Assembly: GCF_000411255.1 (NCBI RefSeq)
Contig: NZ_KE150413.1
Location: 1,526,580-1,590,579 of the forward strand
Origin: Paenibacillus sp. HGH0039
Lineage (GTDB): Bacteria > Bacillota > Bacilli > Paenibacillales > NBRC-103111
Length of the DNA stretch: 64,000 nt
Direction of reading: 5' to 3'
A program made the translations under genes and the position numbers. Below, in pieces: positions 26,611-35,829 of the stretch. Below the pieces are notes generated by a model, which ran no database searches, was not told the DNA's origin, and was given only the letters and a program-made list of their open reading frames with translations. Position 1 is the stretch's first letter. Each line of letters begins with the position of its first letter.

Positions 26611-27809
26611 ATCCATCTCCGTTCAGCTTCGCCCGAACAGCGGAAGAGCGGGAGCGTCTCGAGGGGATCGGCCGGCTGGCCGACACTTTGCGTGACGAAG
26701 CGGCCAGGGCGGATGAGGAGAACGGCTTCTCCTACGGAGCTATCGACGCGTTGAAGGAAGCCCGGTATCCTTCGCTGACCGTCCCGGCCGAATACGGAGG
26801 AGCCGGAGCCTCCCTGTACGAGTTTGTTCTGCTGCAGGAAAGGCTGGCCCAGGGAGATGCGGCGATAGCACTCGGAATCGGCTGGCATCTGGGCATCGTT
26901 CTGGAACTGGCGAATCAGCCTGCCTGGCAGGACAAATACGAGGCGCTGTGTAGAGACATCGCCTCCCGCAACCTTCTGATTAACCGCGCGGCTACGGAAA
27001 AAGGGACGGGGAGCCCCTCGCGCGGAGGCCGCCCGGCTACAACGGCGGCGGACGTAAAGGGCGGCTACCTCCTCAACGGACGCAAGACGTTTACGACGCT
27101 GGCACCCGCCCTTGACCTCGTCATTGTGACCGCTTCCCTGGAGCCGGACGGAAGTCACGGCGAGTTTGTTTTTCCCGTCGCGACGGAAGGCGTTCGCATC
27201 GAGCCGACATGGGATATGGTCGGCATGCGCGGAACGGCCAGTCACGACCTGGTGCTGGAGGATGTGCTTGTCCCGGCGGAGGCGAGGGTCAAGCACACCC
27301 GCAGCGAACCGAGCAGACCCGGGCCGGCGGCTCATCCGTATCTGCTGCACATTCCCGCCTGCTACCTCGGCATCGCTCTTGCGGCGAGGCGGGAAGCGGT
27401 CTCTTTCGCGGCGGCTTACCGGCCGAACTCGCTTCCCCACCCGATTCTGGAGCTGCCCCATATCCGGCAGCTGATCGGGGAGATCGAGCTGGAGCTTTCC
27501 GCGGCGAGGCATTTCCTCTACGCGGTGGCGCAGCGCTGGGAGAGTGCCCCCGCAAATCCGGGGGCATTCGCCGCGGACTTGAGCGCCGTCAAGACGTTCG
27601 CCGTGCGGACGGCGCTTACCGTCGTCGACAAGTCGATGCGGATCGCGGGGGCGCACAGCTTGGCGATGACTCATCCGCTTCAGCGGCTGTACCGGGATGT
27701 GCGGTTCGGACTGCACAATCCCCCGATGGACGACGTCACGCTGAAGCAGCTGGCCGACCGGGCGGAGCGCGAACTGCTGCAACCGCCAGAGGGAACGGCG
27801 GAGGCGTAA
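26607..27809 (+). CDS. Acyl-CoA dehydrogenase-family protein, probable desulfurisation flavoenzyme
   Basis: This 400-residue flavoprotein belongs to the acyl-CoA dehydrogenase superfamily. The N-terminal helical domain ([15 protein letters not shown]), the beta domain ([41 protein letters not shown]) and the C-terminal helical domain are all present. The catalytic Glu of true acyl-CoA dehydrogenases is not obvious. Proteins of this kind sit with sulfonate or thiophene genes (SfnB/DszC-like) and use reduced flavin to oxygenate sulfur compounds. The four-base ATGA overlap with ssuB supports a role in using the imported sulfur compound. Its exact reaction is unknown. No ssuD-type monooxygenase is present. 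Confidence 0.82.
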   Translation: MNPSPFSFARTAEERERLEGIGRLADTLRDEAARADEENGFSYGAIDALKEARYPSLTVPAEYGGAGASLYEFVLLQERLAQGDAAIALGIGWHLGIVLELANQPAWQDKYEALCRDIASRNLLINRAATEKGTGSPSRGGRPATTAADVKGGYLLNGRKTFTTLAPALDLVIVTASLEPDGSHGEFVFPVATEGVRIEPTWDMVGMRGTASHDLVLEDVLVPAEARVKHTRSEPSRPGPAAHPYLLHIPACYLGIALAARREAVSFAAAYRPNSLPHPILELPHIRQLIGEIELELSAARHFLYAVAQRWESAPANPGAFAADLSAVKTFAVRTALTVVDKSMRIAGAHSLAMTHPLQRLYRDVRFGLHNPPMDDVTLKQLADRAERELLQPPEGTAEA

Positions 27810-27993
27810 GCGAAGGGCGTTAAAGCCATGAAGAAAATCAATTGGTCAAGCGTGGCACCTCTAGCACATATTCCAATTCCATGCCTTATCACAAGTCTAA
27901 TACATGCTGTACGTGACTAACGTCTATATGGAAACTGCGGCTCCTGCATTTAACCAACGTTTTTACAGTATACACGGGCTGAATGATTAAGCG

Positions 27994-28031
27994 AAAAAAG
28001 ATCATGGCTGTAGGCAGCCATGATCTTTTTT
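27994..28031. terminator. Strong bidirectional terminator of the ssu operon
   Basis: A perfect 17-base stem, AAAAAAGATCATGGCTG with its complement, has a TAGG loop and ends in six T. It lies 185 bases after the dehydrogenase gene. Confidence 0.9.
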
Positions 28032-28268
28032 ACTTAGACTGCTCATTTCGGTGGGGTAGCCTGGTTAATTAATTTCTAAGGGGATACATTTAAAATTTAT
28101 ATATCCCCGTTTTATGATCGTAAAGTAACTACTAGCGAGCGGAGTGCGTTGGAAACTCGCATGCTCCATTCTGGGAGGGGGACTTGGAAAAGTGCTGTCT
28201 TTAGATAGTGACTCGCTGGATGCCTACTCTATACCGGCCCTCATCATGGAGGCATACCATGAAGCGGA

Positions 28269-28310
28269 TGCCTGCACGGATAGGACATGCAGGCAAATTC
28301 CTGGTATAAT
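28269..28310 (+). promoter_or_regulatory. Kinase-operon promoter overlapping a perfect inverted repeat
   Basis: TATAAT lies at 28305-28310. TGCCTGCA (28269-28276) and TGCAGGCA (28288-28295) form a perfect 8-base inverted repeat with an 11-base spacer that covers the expected -35 position. It could be the binding site of the response regulator encoded downstream. Confidence 0.6.
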
Positions 28311-28338
28311 TCGGGGCGTAACCGGAAAGGGTGAAAGA

Positions 28339-29571
28339 ATGAAATATAAACATCCCTCACAAAATGGTTCCAAATCCATGCCCGTCGAAATGCCCAACGC
28401 TTGGATCGATGCTCGGAATCGAACCGTCGTCTGGCTGGCTTTGGTTTACTTTTCCATTGTGCTTATTCAATGGACAACCCGCTTTCAGTGGATACCTAGT
28501 TTATTTTTTACGGGTTTGTATCTTTTTCACGGCTCCCTATACTGGCACTCCGATTCCTTCACCAAGAAGCATCCTTGGGTTTATCTCGTTCTGCAAGGAC
28601 TGCTTGTTTTGTGGTTCGTCTGGTTTATGCCCATCGCTTGGACGATTCTGATCCTCGGTCTTTTTCCGGTTCTTATGGGGCAAAGCGCTGTTATTTATCA
28701 TCAGAACACTAAGGTCGCTTTCGCATGTATTTATTACCACATTCTTGCTTTCTTTATCATCGTGAAAGTCAACGAGCTTCCTGCACTTGTCGTTTTTGCT
28801 CCTCTGCTGCTTCTCTTGAATTTGATCGTCACTTCGTATACCCGTATGTTTCAAAGGGAGGTATATGGACGCGTCTATACCCAAAACTTCCTACGGGACC
28901 TAGAGTCCGCCCATCAGAAAGTGGAAGAGCTTACGCTCGCCAACGAGAGGCAAAGAATAGCTCGCGACCTTCATGATACGCTGGCACAGGGGCTTGCAGG
29001 AGTGCTTATGCAGATTGAAGCGATAGATGCTCACTTGTCAAAAAGCAATGTCGAACGGGCTCAACAAATTTTGCGCCAATGCAGGGAAACGGCGAGAAAA
29101 ACGCTTGCGGAAGCGCGAAGCGCCATCGACGGTCTAAGACTTCGCTCCTCGAACGCAATCGAATTTTCCGATTCGGTTCGGGAAGAAGCGGACGGGTTCT
29201 CGTCGGCTACGGGGATACCGGTTGAGCTTCATGTCGAGCTATTGCCGCATATTTCGAAACTGATGACCGAACATGTGCTGCAAATCGTCAAGGAATGCCT
29301 GATGAACATAGCCCGTCATGCGGAAGCTTCACGTATCGGAATTTCCATCAGTCGTGCAGAAGACCGAATCGTCATCGAAATTCGCGATAACGGAAAAGGA
29401 TTCGATCCGGCTGCGATTGGCCGCCAACTCGGGCATTACGGTTTGATCGGCATGAAAGAGCGGGTTCGCATTCTCGGCGGCGTACTCGATATCTCAAGCG
29501 CAAGCCAGCAAGGAACGATCGTTCGATTAGAGCTGCCCGAGAAAAGAGAGGAGGTTAAGCGTGAGTTGTAA
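28339..29571 (+). CDS. Sensor histidine kinase of the DesK/LiaS (HisKA_3) type
   Basis: In this 410-residue membrane kinase the first 190 residues contain five or six hydrophobic segments with very short loops, as in DesK-like kinases that sense the membrane itself. A coiled linker leads to the HisKA_3 box RQRIARDLHDTLAQGLAG, with His212 as phosphorylation site. The ATPase domain has IVKECLMNIARHAEA and DNGKGFDPAAIG. AAAGGGTG precedes ATG 28339. The next gene, its regulator, overlaps the end by 11 bases. Confidence 0.92.
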   Translation: MKYKHPSQNGSKSMPVEMPNAWIDARNRTVVWLALVYFSIVLIQWTTRFQWIPSLFFTGLYLFHGSLYWHSDSFTKKHPWVYLVLQGLLVLWFVWFMPIAWTILILGLFPVLMGQSAVIYHQNTKVAFACIYYHILAFFIIVKVNELPALVVFAPLLLLLNLIVTSYTRMFQREVYGRVYTQNFLRDLESAHQKVEELTLANERQRIARDLHDTLAQGLAGVLMQIEAIDAHLSKSNVERAQQILRQCRETARKTLAEARSAIDGLRLRSSNAIEFSDSVREEADGFSSATGIPVELHVELLPHISKLMTEHVLQIVKECLMNIARHAEASRIGISISRAEDRIVIEIRDNGKGFDPAAIGRQLGHYGLIGMKERVRILGGVLDISSASQQGTIVRLELPEKREEVKREL

Positions 29572-30202
29572 AATCATGATTGTCGACGACCATTATGTGG
29601 TCAGAGAGGGATTGAAGCTGATATTGGAAACGTGCGACGACTATGAGGTGACTGGAGAAGCCGCGGACGGAGCGGCCGCTCTCCGCTTGCTGGAAGAACT
29701 GTCGCCGGACGTCATTCTGATGGATCTCAATATGCCGGTCATGGGCGGACTCGAGATGATGGAGCAAATGAAAGAGCGGGGGATCGACATTCCCGTCGTG
29801 ATCTTGACCACCTACAATGAAGACGAGTTGATGATCAACGGTTTGGCGTTAGGCGCCAAAGGATATTTGCTGAAGGATACGGGTAGAGACCATTTGTTCA
29901 GAACGATCGACTCCGCTATGCGGGGGGAGACGCTGCTTCAGCCAGAGATCACGGCGAGAGTGTTTGCCATCAAGCAGACGAAAGAAACGCCAGTCCGGTC
30001 GGCGGGAACCGCGATTTTGTCGGATAAGGAAAGAATAGTGCTGCAAGCTGTTGTCCAAGGGCTTCGGAGCAAGGAAATCGCTTTAGACATGGGCATATCG
30101 GAACGTACCGTCAAAGCGCATTTGACCAGCATTTATAATAAATTAGGCGTGGATTCGCGGTCGCAGGCGGTTGCGATCGCGGTCGAGCAGGGATATATCT
30201 AA
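29561..30202 (+). CDS. NarL/LuxR-type response regulator
   Basis: This 213-residue regulator is the partner of the overlapping kinase. The receiver domain has IVDDHYVVREGL, the phosphoacceptor Asp near residue 55 in ILMDLNMPVMGG and the Lys in GYLLKDTGRD. The C-terminal LuxR-type helix-turn-helix reads VQGLRSKEIALDMGISERTV. The start is GTG 29561, preceded by GAGAGGAGG. The downstream MMPL exporter is the likely target. Confidence 0.93.
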   Translation: MSCKIMIVDDHYVVREGLKLILETCDDYEVTGEAADGAAALRLLEELSPDVILMDLNMPVMGGLEMMEQMKERGIDIPVVILTTYNEDELMINGLALGAKGYLLKDTGRDHLFRTIDSAMRGETLLQPEITARVFAIKQTKETPVRSAGTAILSDKERIVLQAVVQGLRSKEIALDMGISERTVKAHLTSIYNKLGVDSRSQAVAIAVEQGYI

Positions 30203-30263
30203 TTGCCCAAAGGTACATAACGGGCATGCCCAAACGGACGATTTCGAAACTGCCGCCGCCCGA

Positions 30264-30269
30264 TATAAT
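30264..30269 (+). promoter_or_regulatory. Possible -10 box of the MMPL gene
   Basis: TATAAT lies 42 bases before the MMPL start. The palindrome GGGCATGCCC sits at 30222-30231, upstream of where a -35 box would be. The MMPL gene may therefore be transcribed on its own as well as from the kinase promoter. Confidence 0.45.
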
Positions 30270-30310
30270 GATCTCCATACCAGAAAGAAATATTGGGAGG
30301 AGATTGGAGT

Positions 30311-32515
30311 ATGGCAAAATTATTGTATCGCATCGGTCGGTGGGCAGCCGGGAAACCGAAGTCCGTTTTTATCGGCGGCCTAGCCGTCTTGCTGATTACA
30401 GCACTAATGGGGTTAAGGATGGGAGCGGTTTTCACCGGCGACATGTCGATCCCCGGCACCAAATCCGAACAGGCGGCTACCGTCATTGGTGAAAAATTCC
30501 ACACAAGCGGGGCGGCCGAGAACGGTACCGTACAAATCATATTTAAAGCGCCCGACGGACAAACGCTTGAAACGGAGTCGATGCGTCAGATTGTCAAGCA
30601 AACGTTGGATGCGATCTCCAAGGACGAATCGATCGCCTCGGTGGCAAGTCCCTACAATGCCGGAACGATCAGTCAAACGAAAGAAATTGGATACGCTAAT
30701 GTTACCTATCGTTCTCAGGCGGAGGATGTGACGGAAGCGTCCAAAGAGATGGTCTTATCAAGCGTCGAGCAAGCGCGGGCCCATGGCGTGCAAACGGAAA
30801 TCGGCGGCTCGGTCAGCTTCGAATCGCTTGAAATTGGCGGGGGTTCCGAAATCGTTGGCCTAGCAATCGCGTTCCTTATTCTGATTTTCATGTTCCGTTC
30901 TATCCTGGCGGCAGGGTTCACGATTGTTACCGCGTTGATCGGACTAGGTATCGGAATCATGGGGATTATCGTTGCTTCGAATTACGTCGATATGTCTTCG
31001 GTCTCCCTGACGCTTGCCGTTATGCTCGGCCTTGCGGTCGGGATCGACTATGGCCTGTTCATTATTTCGCGCCACCGGCAAAATATGTCCGAGGGCAGAT
31101 CCGTTCATGAATCGATTGCCATTGCCACAGGAACCGCAGGCAGCGCGGTCGTATTTGCCGGATGTACCGTTATTATCGCTCTTGTGGGCTTGGCCGTAAC
31201 CAATATTCCCTTTATTACCATGATGGGTCTCGCGGCAGCTTTAACCGTCTTCACAGCCGTTCTGGTTGCGATCTTCATCGTTCCTGCGGTTCTAGGCATG
31301 CTTGGCGAGAGGATTCGTCCCAAGTCGGCACCGGATATGCCGCTCAAAAAGCCGAAGCCAACAGCGAATGCCGAGTCGAATGCATGGGGCCGGTTTGTGC
31401 AAAAATTTCCGTTGCCGACGGCGCTTGCGGGAATCTTGGTGCTGGCGTTCATCAGTCTTCCTGCCTTGCACCTGCAAACAGGTCTTCCTGACAATAGCTT
31501 GAAATCTGAAGAGACGACCGGGCGACGCGGCTACGAATTGATCGCGGAAGGCTTTGGACCCGGGTACCAAGCGCAGCTTGTGGTTGTCATGCAAGCGAAG
31601 ACTGCCGATCATGCCAAAGCGGACATTGCGTCAGCAAGAGAAGCTCTGGGCAAACTGGACAATGTTGTAATGGCAACGGAGCCCGTTATGAGTCCGGACG
31701 GCGATACCGCAATAATAACGGTGCTGCCGGGAACCGGCCCGCATGACCTCAAAACAGCCGATCTGGTGTACGACGTTCGTAAGCTTTCGGACGAGACCAT
31801 GCGGCAAAATCATGTCGAACTGATGGTGACCGGAAGCACGGCCGTCAATATCGATATTACGGACAAGCTGAACCAAGCGCTTCCTGTATTCGCTTCTCTT
31901 GTAGTTGGCCTTGCCTTAATTCTTCTCGTAATGGTTTTTCGTTCCATACTTGTACCGCTCAAAGCCCTGTTAGGCTATCTGCTTACGCTTGCGGCAACGC
32001 TCGGATTCGTCGTTTTCGTCGTTCAGGACGGCCATATGGCCGGTTTGTTTGGAATCCCCGAGCCGGGTCCGGTACTGAATTTCCTGCCGCTGTTGGTGGC
32101 AGCGATCTTGTTCGGATTAGCGATGGACTATGAGGTATTCCTTGTGAGCCGGATGCGCGAGAAATTTATCCATTCGGGCGATGCGAAAAAAGCCGTGCTC
32201 TTCGGATTGAAAAGCAGCGGAAGCGTCGTCACCGCCGCAGGCTTGATCATGATTTCGGTATTTGCAAGCTTTATATTTGCGGAAGACACGATGATTAAAT
32301 CGATGGGCCTTGCCCTTGCCTTCGGCATTCTGTTCGACGCCTTCATCGTCCGGATGACAATCGTGCCGGCCGTCATGACGCTTATGGGCCGCTCCGCCTG
32401 GTATTTGCCGAAATGGCTGAACCGCATCTTGCCGAATATCGACGTGGAAGGCGAATCGATCGTGAACAAGCAAGAGGCTGATGGGATTTTGCAGGATCGT
32501 ATGATGCGTTCATAG
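30311..32515 (+). CDS. MMPL family transporter
   Basis: This 734-residue RND-superfamily exporter has the internal duplication of this family. Each half has one helix, a large extracellular domain (about residues 35-165 and 395-515) and then five helices. The family motif GLAVGIDYGLFIISRHRQ is in the first half, and FGLAMDYEVFLVSRMREKF is its counterpart in the second. The paired Asp-Tyr residues in both are the proton-relay positions. MMPL proteins export lipids, siderophores or drugs in Actinobacteria; Bacillales members (YdfJ-like) lie next to two-component systems as here. GGGAGGAGATTGGAG precedes ATG 30311. Confidence 0.92.
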   Translation: MAKLLYRIGRWAAGKPKSVFIGGLAVLLITALMGLRMGAVFTGDMSIPGTKSEQAATVIGEKFHTSGAAENGTVQIIFKAPDGQTLETESMRQIVKQTLDAISKDESIASVASPYNAGTISQTKEIGYANVTYRSQAEDVTEASKEMVLSSVEQARAHGVQTEIGGSVSFESLEIGGGSEIVGLAIAFLILIFMFRSILAAGFTIVTALIGLGIGIMGIIVASNYVDMSSVSLTLAVMLGLAVGIDYGLFIISRHRQNMSEGRSVHESIAIATGTAGSAVVFAGCTVIIALVGLAVTNIPFITMMGLAAALTVFTAVLVAIFIVPAVLGMLGERIRPKSAPDMPLKKPKPTANAESNAWGRFVQKFPLPTALAGILVLAFISLPALHLQTGLPDNSLKSEETTGRRGYELIAEGFGPGYQAQLVVVMQAKTADHAKADIASAREALGKLDNVVMATEPVMSPDGDTAIITVLPGTGPHDLKTADLVYDVRKLSDETMRQNHVELMVTGSTAVNIDITDKLNQALPVFASLVVGLALILLVMVFRSILVPLKALLGYLLTLAATLGFVVFVVQDGHMAGLFGIPEPGPVLNFLPLLVAAILFGLAMDYEVFLVSRMREKFIHSGDAKKAVLFGLKSSGSVVTAAGLIMISVFASFIFAEDTMIKSMGLALAFGILFDAFIVRMTIVPAVMTLMGRSAWYLPKWLNRILPNIDVEGESIVNKQEADGILQDRMMRS

Positions 32516-32551
32516 AAGTCGGAATAATGCTATCGAGATGGTCGTCTAAGT

Positions 32552-32573
32552 GTTAGCTCATTTTTGAGCTAAC
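32552..32573. repeat. Perfect 9-base inverted repeat after the MMPL gene
   Basis: GTTAGCTCA, a TTTT loop and TGAGCTAAC form a hairpin 36 bases after the MMPL stop. No T run follows on either side, so it is not a standard terminator. It may protect the mRNA end or bind a protein. Confidence 0.5.
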
Positions 32574-32730
32574 GGGCAGAATCGTGTAGCAAAATTTAAA
32601 GAATATTTTTTGGTAGATAGTTCATTTATTGTATTTACCTATAAATATAATTCTCATTATATATTAGACCAATAAAAGTCAGTTGTTATATTGTTATTAT
32701 TATAACGGAATTTGGAGGTGGAATGATCCG

Positions 32731-33283
32731 ATGTCTATTTTTGATCTTCAAGTGAACACAATTACCGGTAAGCTCATTACATTGTCAAATTACCGTGGAA
32801 AAGTACTGCTTATTGTCAACACTGCCAGTAGGTGTAGTTATTCTCGCCAATTCGCAGGTCTTCAAAGGCTTTACGAAAGTCATACTGAGCAGGGGTTTGA
32901 AATACTGGGTTTTCCTTGTAACCAATTTAACGAGAAAGAGCCGGGGAACAACTCGGAAGTGCAGGAATACTGTGAGAGCAACTTTAGAGTGAGGTTTCCG
33001 TTATTTGAAAAAATGGGAGGTTAGGGGTCAGACCGCTCATCCGTTATTTCGATTTTTAACGAAGCAAGCACCATTTCAAGGTTTCGATACCCAGACTTCG
33101 AACGGTGAATGGATGCAGAATTTTTTGCATGAAAAGTGTCCTGACATATACGCTGGAGATGGGATCAAGTGGAATTTCACAAAGTTTTTGATCGATCGAA
33201 ACGGACAAGTATATGGTAGATACGAAACAACGACGGAACCATTTGAAATAGAGTCAGTAATTGAATCACTGCTTTTAAAGTAA
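32731..33283 (+). pseudogene. Glutathione peroxidase family gene, frameshifted
   Basis: Two overlapping frames together give one thiol peroxidase of about 183 residues. The first part (32731-33024) has NTASRCSYSRQFAGLQ, the active-site Cys, and LGFPCNQFNEKEPG. The second (from about 33014 to 33283) continues VRGQTAHPLFRFLT and IKWNFTKFLIDRNGQVYGRY, with the conserved Trp. Reading across requires removing one G from the GGG at 33015-33017, so the gene has a +1 insertion or a sequencing error. The active site reads C-S-Y-S where the family usually has C-G-F/L-T. GGAGG lies 12 bases before the start. Confidence 0.85.
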
Positions 33284-33849
33284 ATGAATTCTTTCGGTCA
33301 TTATGCTAACGGACACGTTAGTTCAGTTAGTCATACTCTACAAAGAAAGGGCCATTCCGAAAGGTATGGCCTAAAAACTTGCCGTTGCAGACAACGTGGG
33401 GAACCGTATCATAAGTGACGGCGAAAAATTGGGCTGAGGGTTTGTGTTGGAATGTTGTAAGTTGTTGCTTAGAGGTCATACTCTGAAGGACTCCTATGAA
33501 TTGATTTCTACATTCATCAAAACCTAACAATAACACCGTAAGGAGATGCATACGATGATTCGAACCTTTAAACCTATAAAGGGGCATGAATTGCATCCGG
33601 CTCTTTTGGCTTAAGGTGTCACGGCACGCTTCAACTGCTTGGGATGGTTCAAATATTGTCCGCCATTCCGTCACATCATTATGTCACAAATCAGATCCTT
33701 ACATCGTTCTCGGTTAGGCGATTCACGATGTCGGGTGACGAGAGCAGTGCTCAAACAGGAGGTTGGCTTTCCCTCCCTTGTAGCCCTGATATGGATTCTG
33801 TAACAGTCGTATTTTGCATTGCATCCGTGCCGTAAGCAAGCCGCCGGCA
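33284..33849 (+). other. Probable decayed sequence, no intact gene
   Basis: This stretch is AT-richer than its surroundings. Open frames exist on both strands (for example 33327-33674 minus), but none has a good ribosome binding site or family signature. Plus-strand frames are broken by several stops. I see neither inverted ends nor a transposase. The frameshifted peroxidase next to it fits a region under decay. Confidence 0.4.
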
Positions 33850-33904
33850 AAAAGACCCGCAGTCTCATGTTCGTAACCGAACGTGAGGCTGCGGGTCTTT
33901 TTTT
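33850..33904. terminator. Terminator of the BmrCD-type operon
   Basis: A long hairpin of AAAAAGACCCGCAGTCTCA and GTTCG arms with a TAAC loop, flanked by A and T runs. It follows the minus-strand exporter genes. Confidence 0.9.
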
Positions 33905-33921
33905 ACAAGCGGGCCGGACAT

Positions 33922-35829
33922 TCAGGACCCGATCGCCTGCATGCCCTGAGAGTGGCGGTACAGCTCCTCGTAGTAGCCTTTCTTGGCGAGCAGCTGCCGG
34001 TGGGTGCCTTCCTCCACGATCTCGCCGTGCTTCATGACAATGATCCGGTCGGCGTGCATAATCGTGGACAGCCGGTGGGCGATGAGCAAGGCCGTCCTGC
34101 CTTCGGAGACGACGGAGAGCGCCTTCTGCACGAGCTGCTCCGTATGGGAGTCGAGGTTGGCCGTAGCTTCGTCGAGTATGAGAATTCTCGGTTTGAACAC
34201 GAGAATGCGGGCGAACGACAGAAGCTGTCTCTCGCCGGCCGAGAGGCCGCTGCCGCGTTCCGAGAGCCTCGTGTCATACCCGTCCTTGAGCCGGGTGATG
34301 AGCGGATGGGCGCCGACCGCCTTACAAGCGGCGGTCACCTCATCGCGGCTGATTTCCTGCCGGAACAGCCGCACGTTGTCGAGGATCGTCCCGGAGTACA
34401 GGTACGGTTCCTGCTGGACGAGCCCGATCATCCGGTGAAGCGTATCCTGCGGAATGCGCCGGATATCCGTACCATCGATCGTGACGCTTCCGGCATTCAC
34501 ATCATAAAAACGGGTAAGCAGGGAAATCAGCGAGCTTTTGCCCGCGCCTGTCGTTCCGACAATCCCGATCATTTCCCCCGGTTTAATGTGCAGGTCCAGA
34601 TTCCGGAGGACCTTGCTTCCCTCCACATAAGAAAAATCCACGTGATTGTAGTCGATTTTTCCGGCTGTTTTTTTCCAGTCGACTTCGGTTTTATCTTCAT
34701 CGGCAGGTTCTTTTACATCGGGTTCCGTGGATAAAATGTTCCACAGCCTCTCCATCGAAACGGAAGCCGATTGCAGCGTATTCCACTGTTGGGTAATCTG
34801 GTTGATTGGCTGAAAAAACTGGCGGATGTAGGTAATAAAGGCGTAGAGCACACCGAATTCGATACTGCCGCCGAGAAAAGCGAGTCCGCCGAGCCAGACG
34901 AGAAGGGCCACGGATATGTTGCCGAAAATATCGAAGGACCGGTTGAACAGCACGTTCGTGCGGATTTCTTTCAAGTTGGCTTTCAAGTACTGCCCGTTGC
35001 GGTCGCTGAAACGTCCGAACTGTTCATCCTGCTGGTTGTACGTCTGAATCAGGCTCATCCCGGCGAGATTTTCAGCCAGGTAAGCGATGAGACGAGAGAG
35101 CTGTGCCCGCGTCTCCTGGTAAGCTTTTCGCAGCATGGAACGGAAAAGGACGGCGATCACCGCGATGACCGGCAGAAGAAGCATGCTGTACCAGGCGAGC
35201 GTGGCGTCCAGCTGAAACATGAAAACGATGATAAGCACCAGGGTCATCCCGTCCCGGACGAGACTGAGGAATACCTGAGTGAAAAATTGGCTGATCGTCT
35301 CGGTATCGCTCGATTCGAGCGTGACCAGGCTTCCGATCGGATAACGGTCGAAGAAAGACATCGACAGCTTTGAAATATGAGCGAACAAATTTTTGCGGAT
35401 ACTGGCGACAATGCTTTGTCCGGCGTACTGGAGCAGGTTGTTCTGGACGTAGGTAAAAGCAAAGTTGACGACGGACAGCCCCAGATAAAACAGGCCGATG
35501 ATCAGAAGCGGCCGCATGGCTCCGCTTCCGCCGAAGAGGTGGTCGTCAATGGCGATTTTGACGAGATACGGCTGCAACAGCTCGGCGATGATGGCGATCA
35601 GTGAGCAGAAAAAAATGCCGATGAACGTCAGCTTGTGCGGCTTGGCATACGTCAGCGTCGCCTTGAATGCGGCGAGCCTGCCCGGGCGCGGGCCCTCTTT
35701 CGGTTCGGAGGCTCCGTTGTTTTTCGCGGTATCCGCCGTTTGCCCGGCCCCCGCACAATTCTGCCCGGCCGAACCGGCGGAAGCCGATCCCCTTGGAGCT
35801 TTTGCGTCCGGTGATTTCGGATTAGGCAT
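33922..35829 (-). CDS. bmrD: Heterodimeric ABC exporter subunit, BmrD (YheH)-like
   Basis: This 635-residue half-transporter has six membrane helices fused to an ATPase. It begins with a low-complexity Pro/Ala-rich tail of about 60 residues. The ATPase shows Walker A GTTGAGKSS, signature LSAGERQ, and Walker B ILILDEATANLD with the catalytic Glu intact, so this subunit hydrolyses ATP. It pairs with the gene before it; the stop of that gene overlaps this start by 8 bases. GGAGGAGGGG precedes ATG 35829. The B. subtilis counterpart is a multidrug exporter. Confidence 0.9.
   Translation of the reverse strand: MPNPKSPDAKAPRGSASAGSAGQNCAGAGQTADTAKNNGASEPKEGPRPGRLAAFKATLTYAKPHKLTFIGIFFCSLIAIIAELLQPYLVKIAIDDHLFGGSGAMRPLLIIGLFYLGLSVVNFAFTYVQNNLLQYAGQSIVASIRKNLFAHISKLSMSFFDRYPIGSLVTLESSDTETISQFFTQVFLSLVRDGMTLVLIIVFMFQLDATLAWYSMLLLPVIAVIAVLFRSMLRKAYQETRAQLSRLIAYLAENLAGMSLIQTYNQQDEQFGRFSDRNGQYLKANLKEIRTNVLFNRSFDIFGNISVALLVWLGGLAFLGGSIEFGVLYAFITYIRQFFQPINQITQQWNTLQSASVSMERLWNILSTEPDVKEPADEDKTEVDWKKTAGKIDYNHVDFSYVEGSKVLRNLDLHIKPGEMIGIVGTTGAGKSSLISLLTRFYDVNAGSVTIDGTDIRRIPQDTLHRMIGLVQQEPYLYSGTILDNVRLFRQEISRDEVTAACKAVGAHPLITRLKDGYDTRLSERGSGLSAGERQLLSFARILVFKPRILILDEATANLDSHTEQLVQKALSVVSEGRTALLIAHRLSTIMHADRIIVMKHGEIVEEGTHRQLLAKKGYYEELYRHSQGMQAIGS

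Larger units (their letters stand above)
27810..28338 (+). other. Intergenic region with terminator and kinase promoter
   Basis: Besides the terminator at 27994-28031 and the promoter/operator at 28269-28310, I see no gene. The open frame continuing upstream from the kinase start has no recognisable protein features. Confidence 0.6.

Noticed and set aside
33327-33674. 115-codon minus-strand frame
   Set aside because: No ribosome binding site or family similarity; lies in a stretch that looks decayed.
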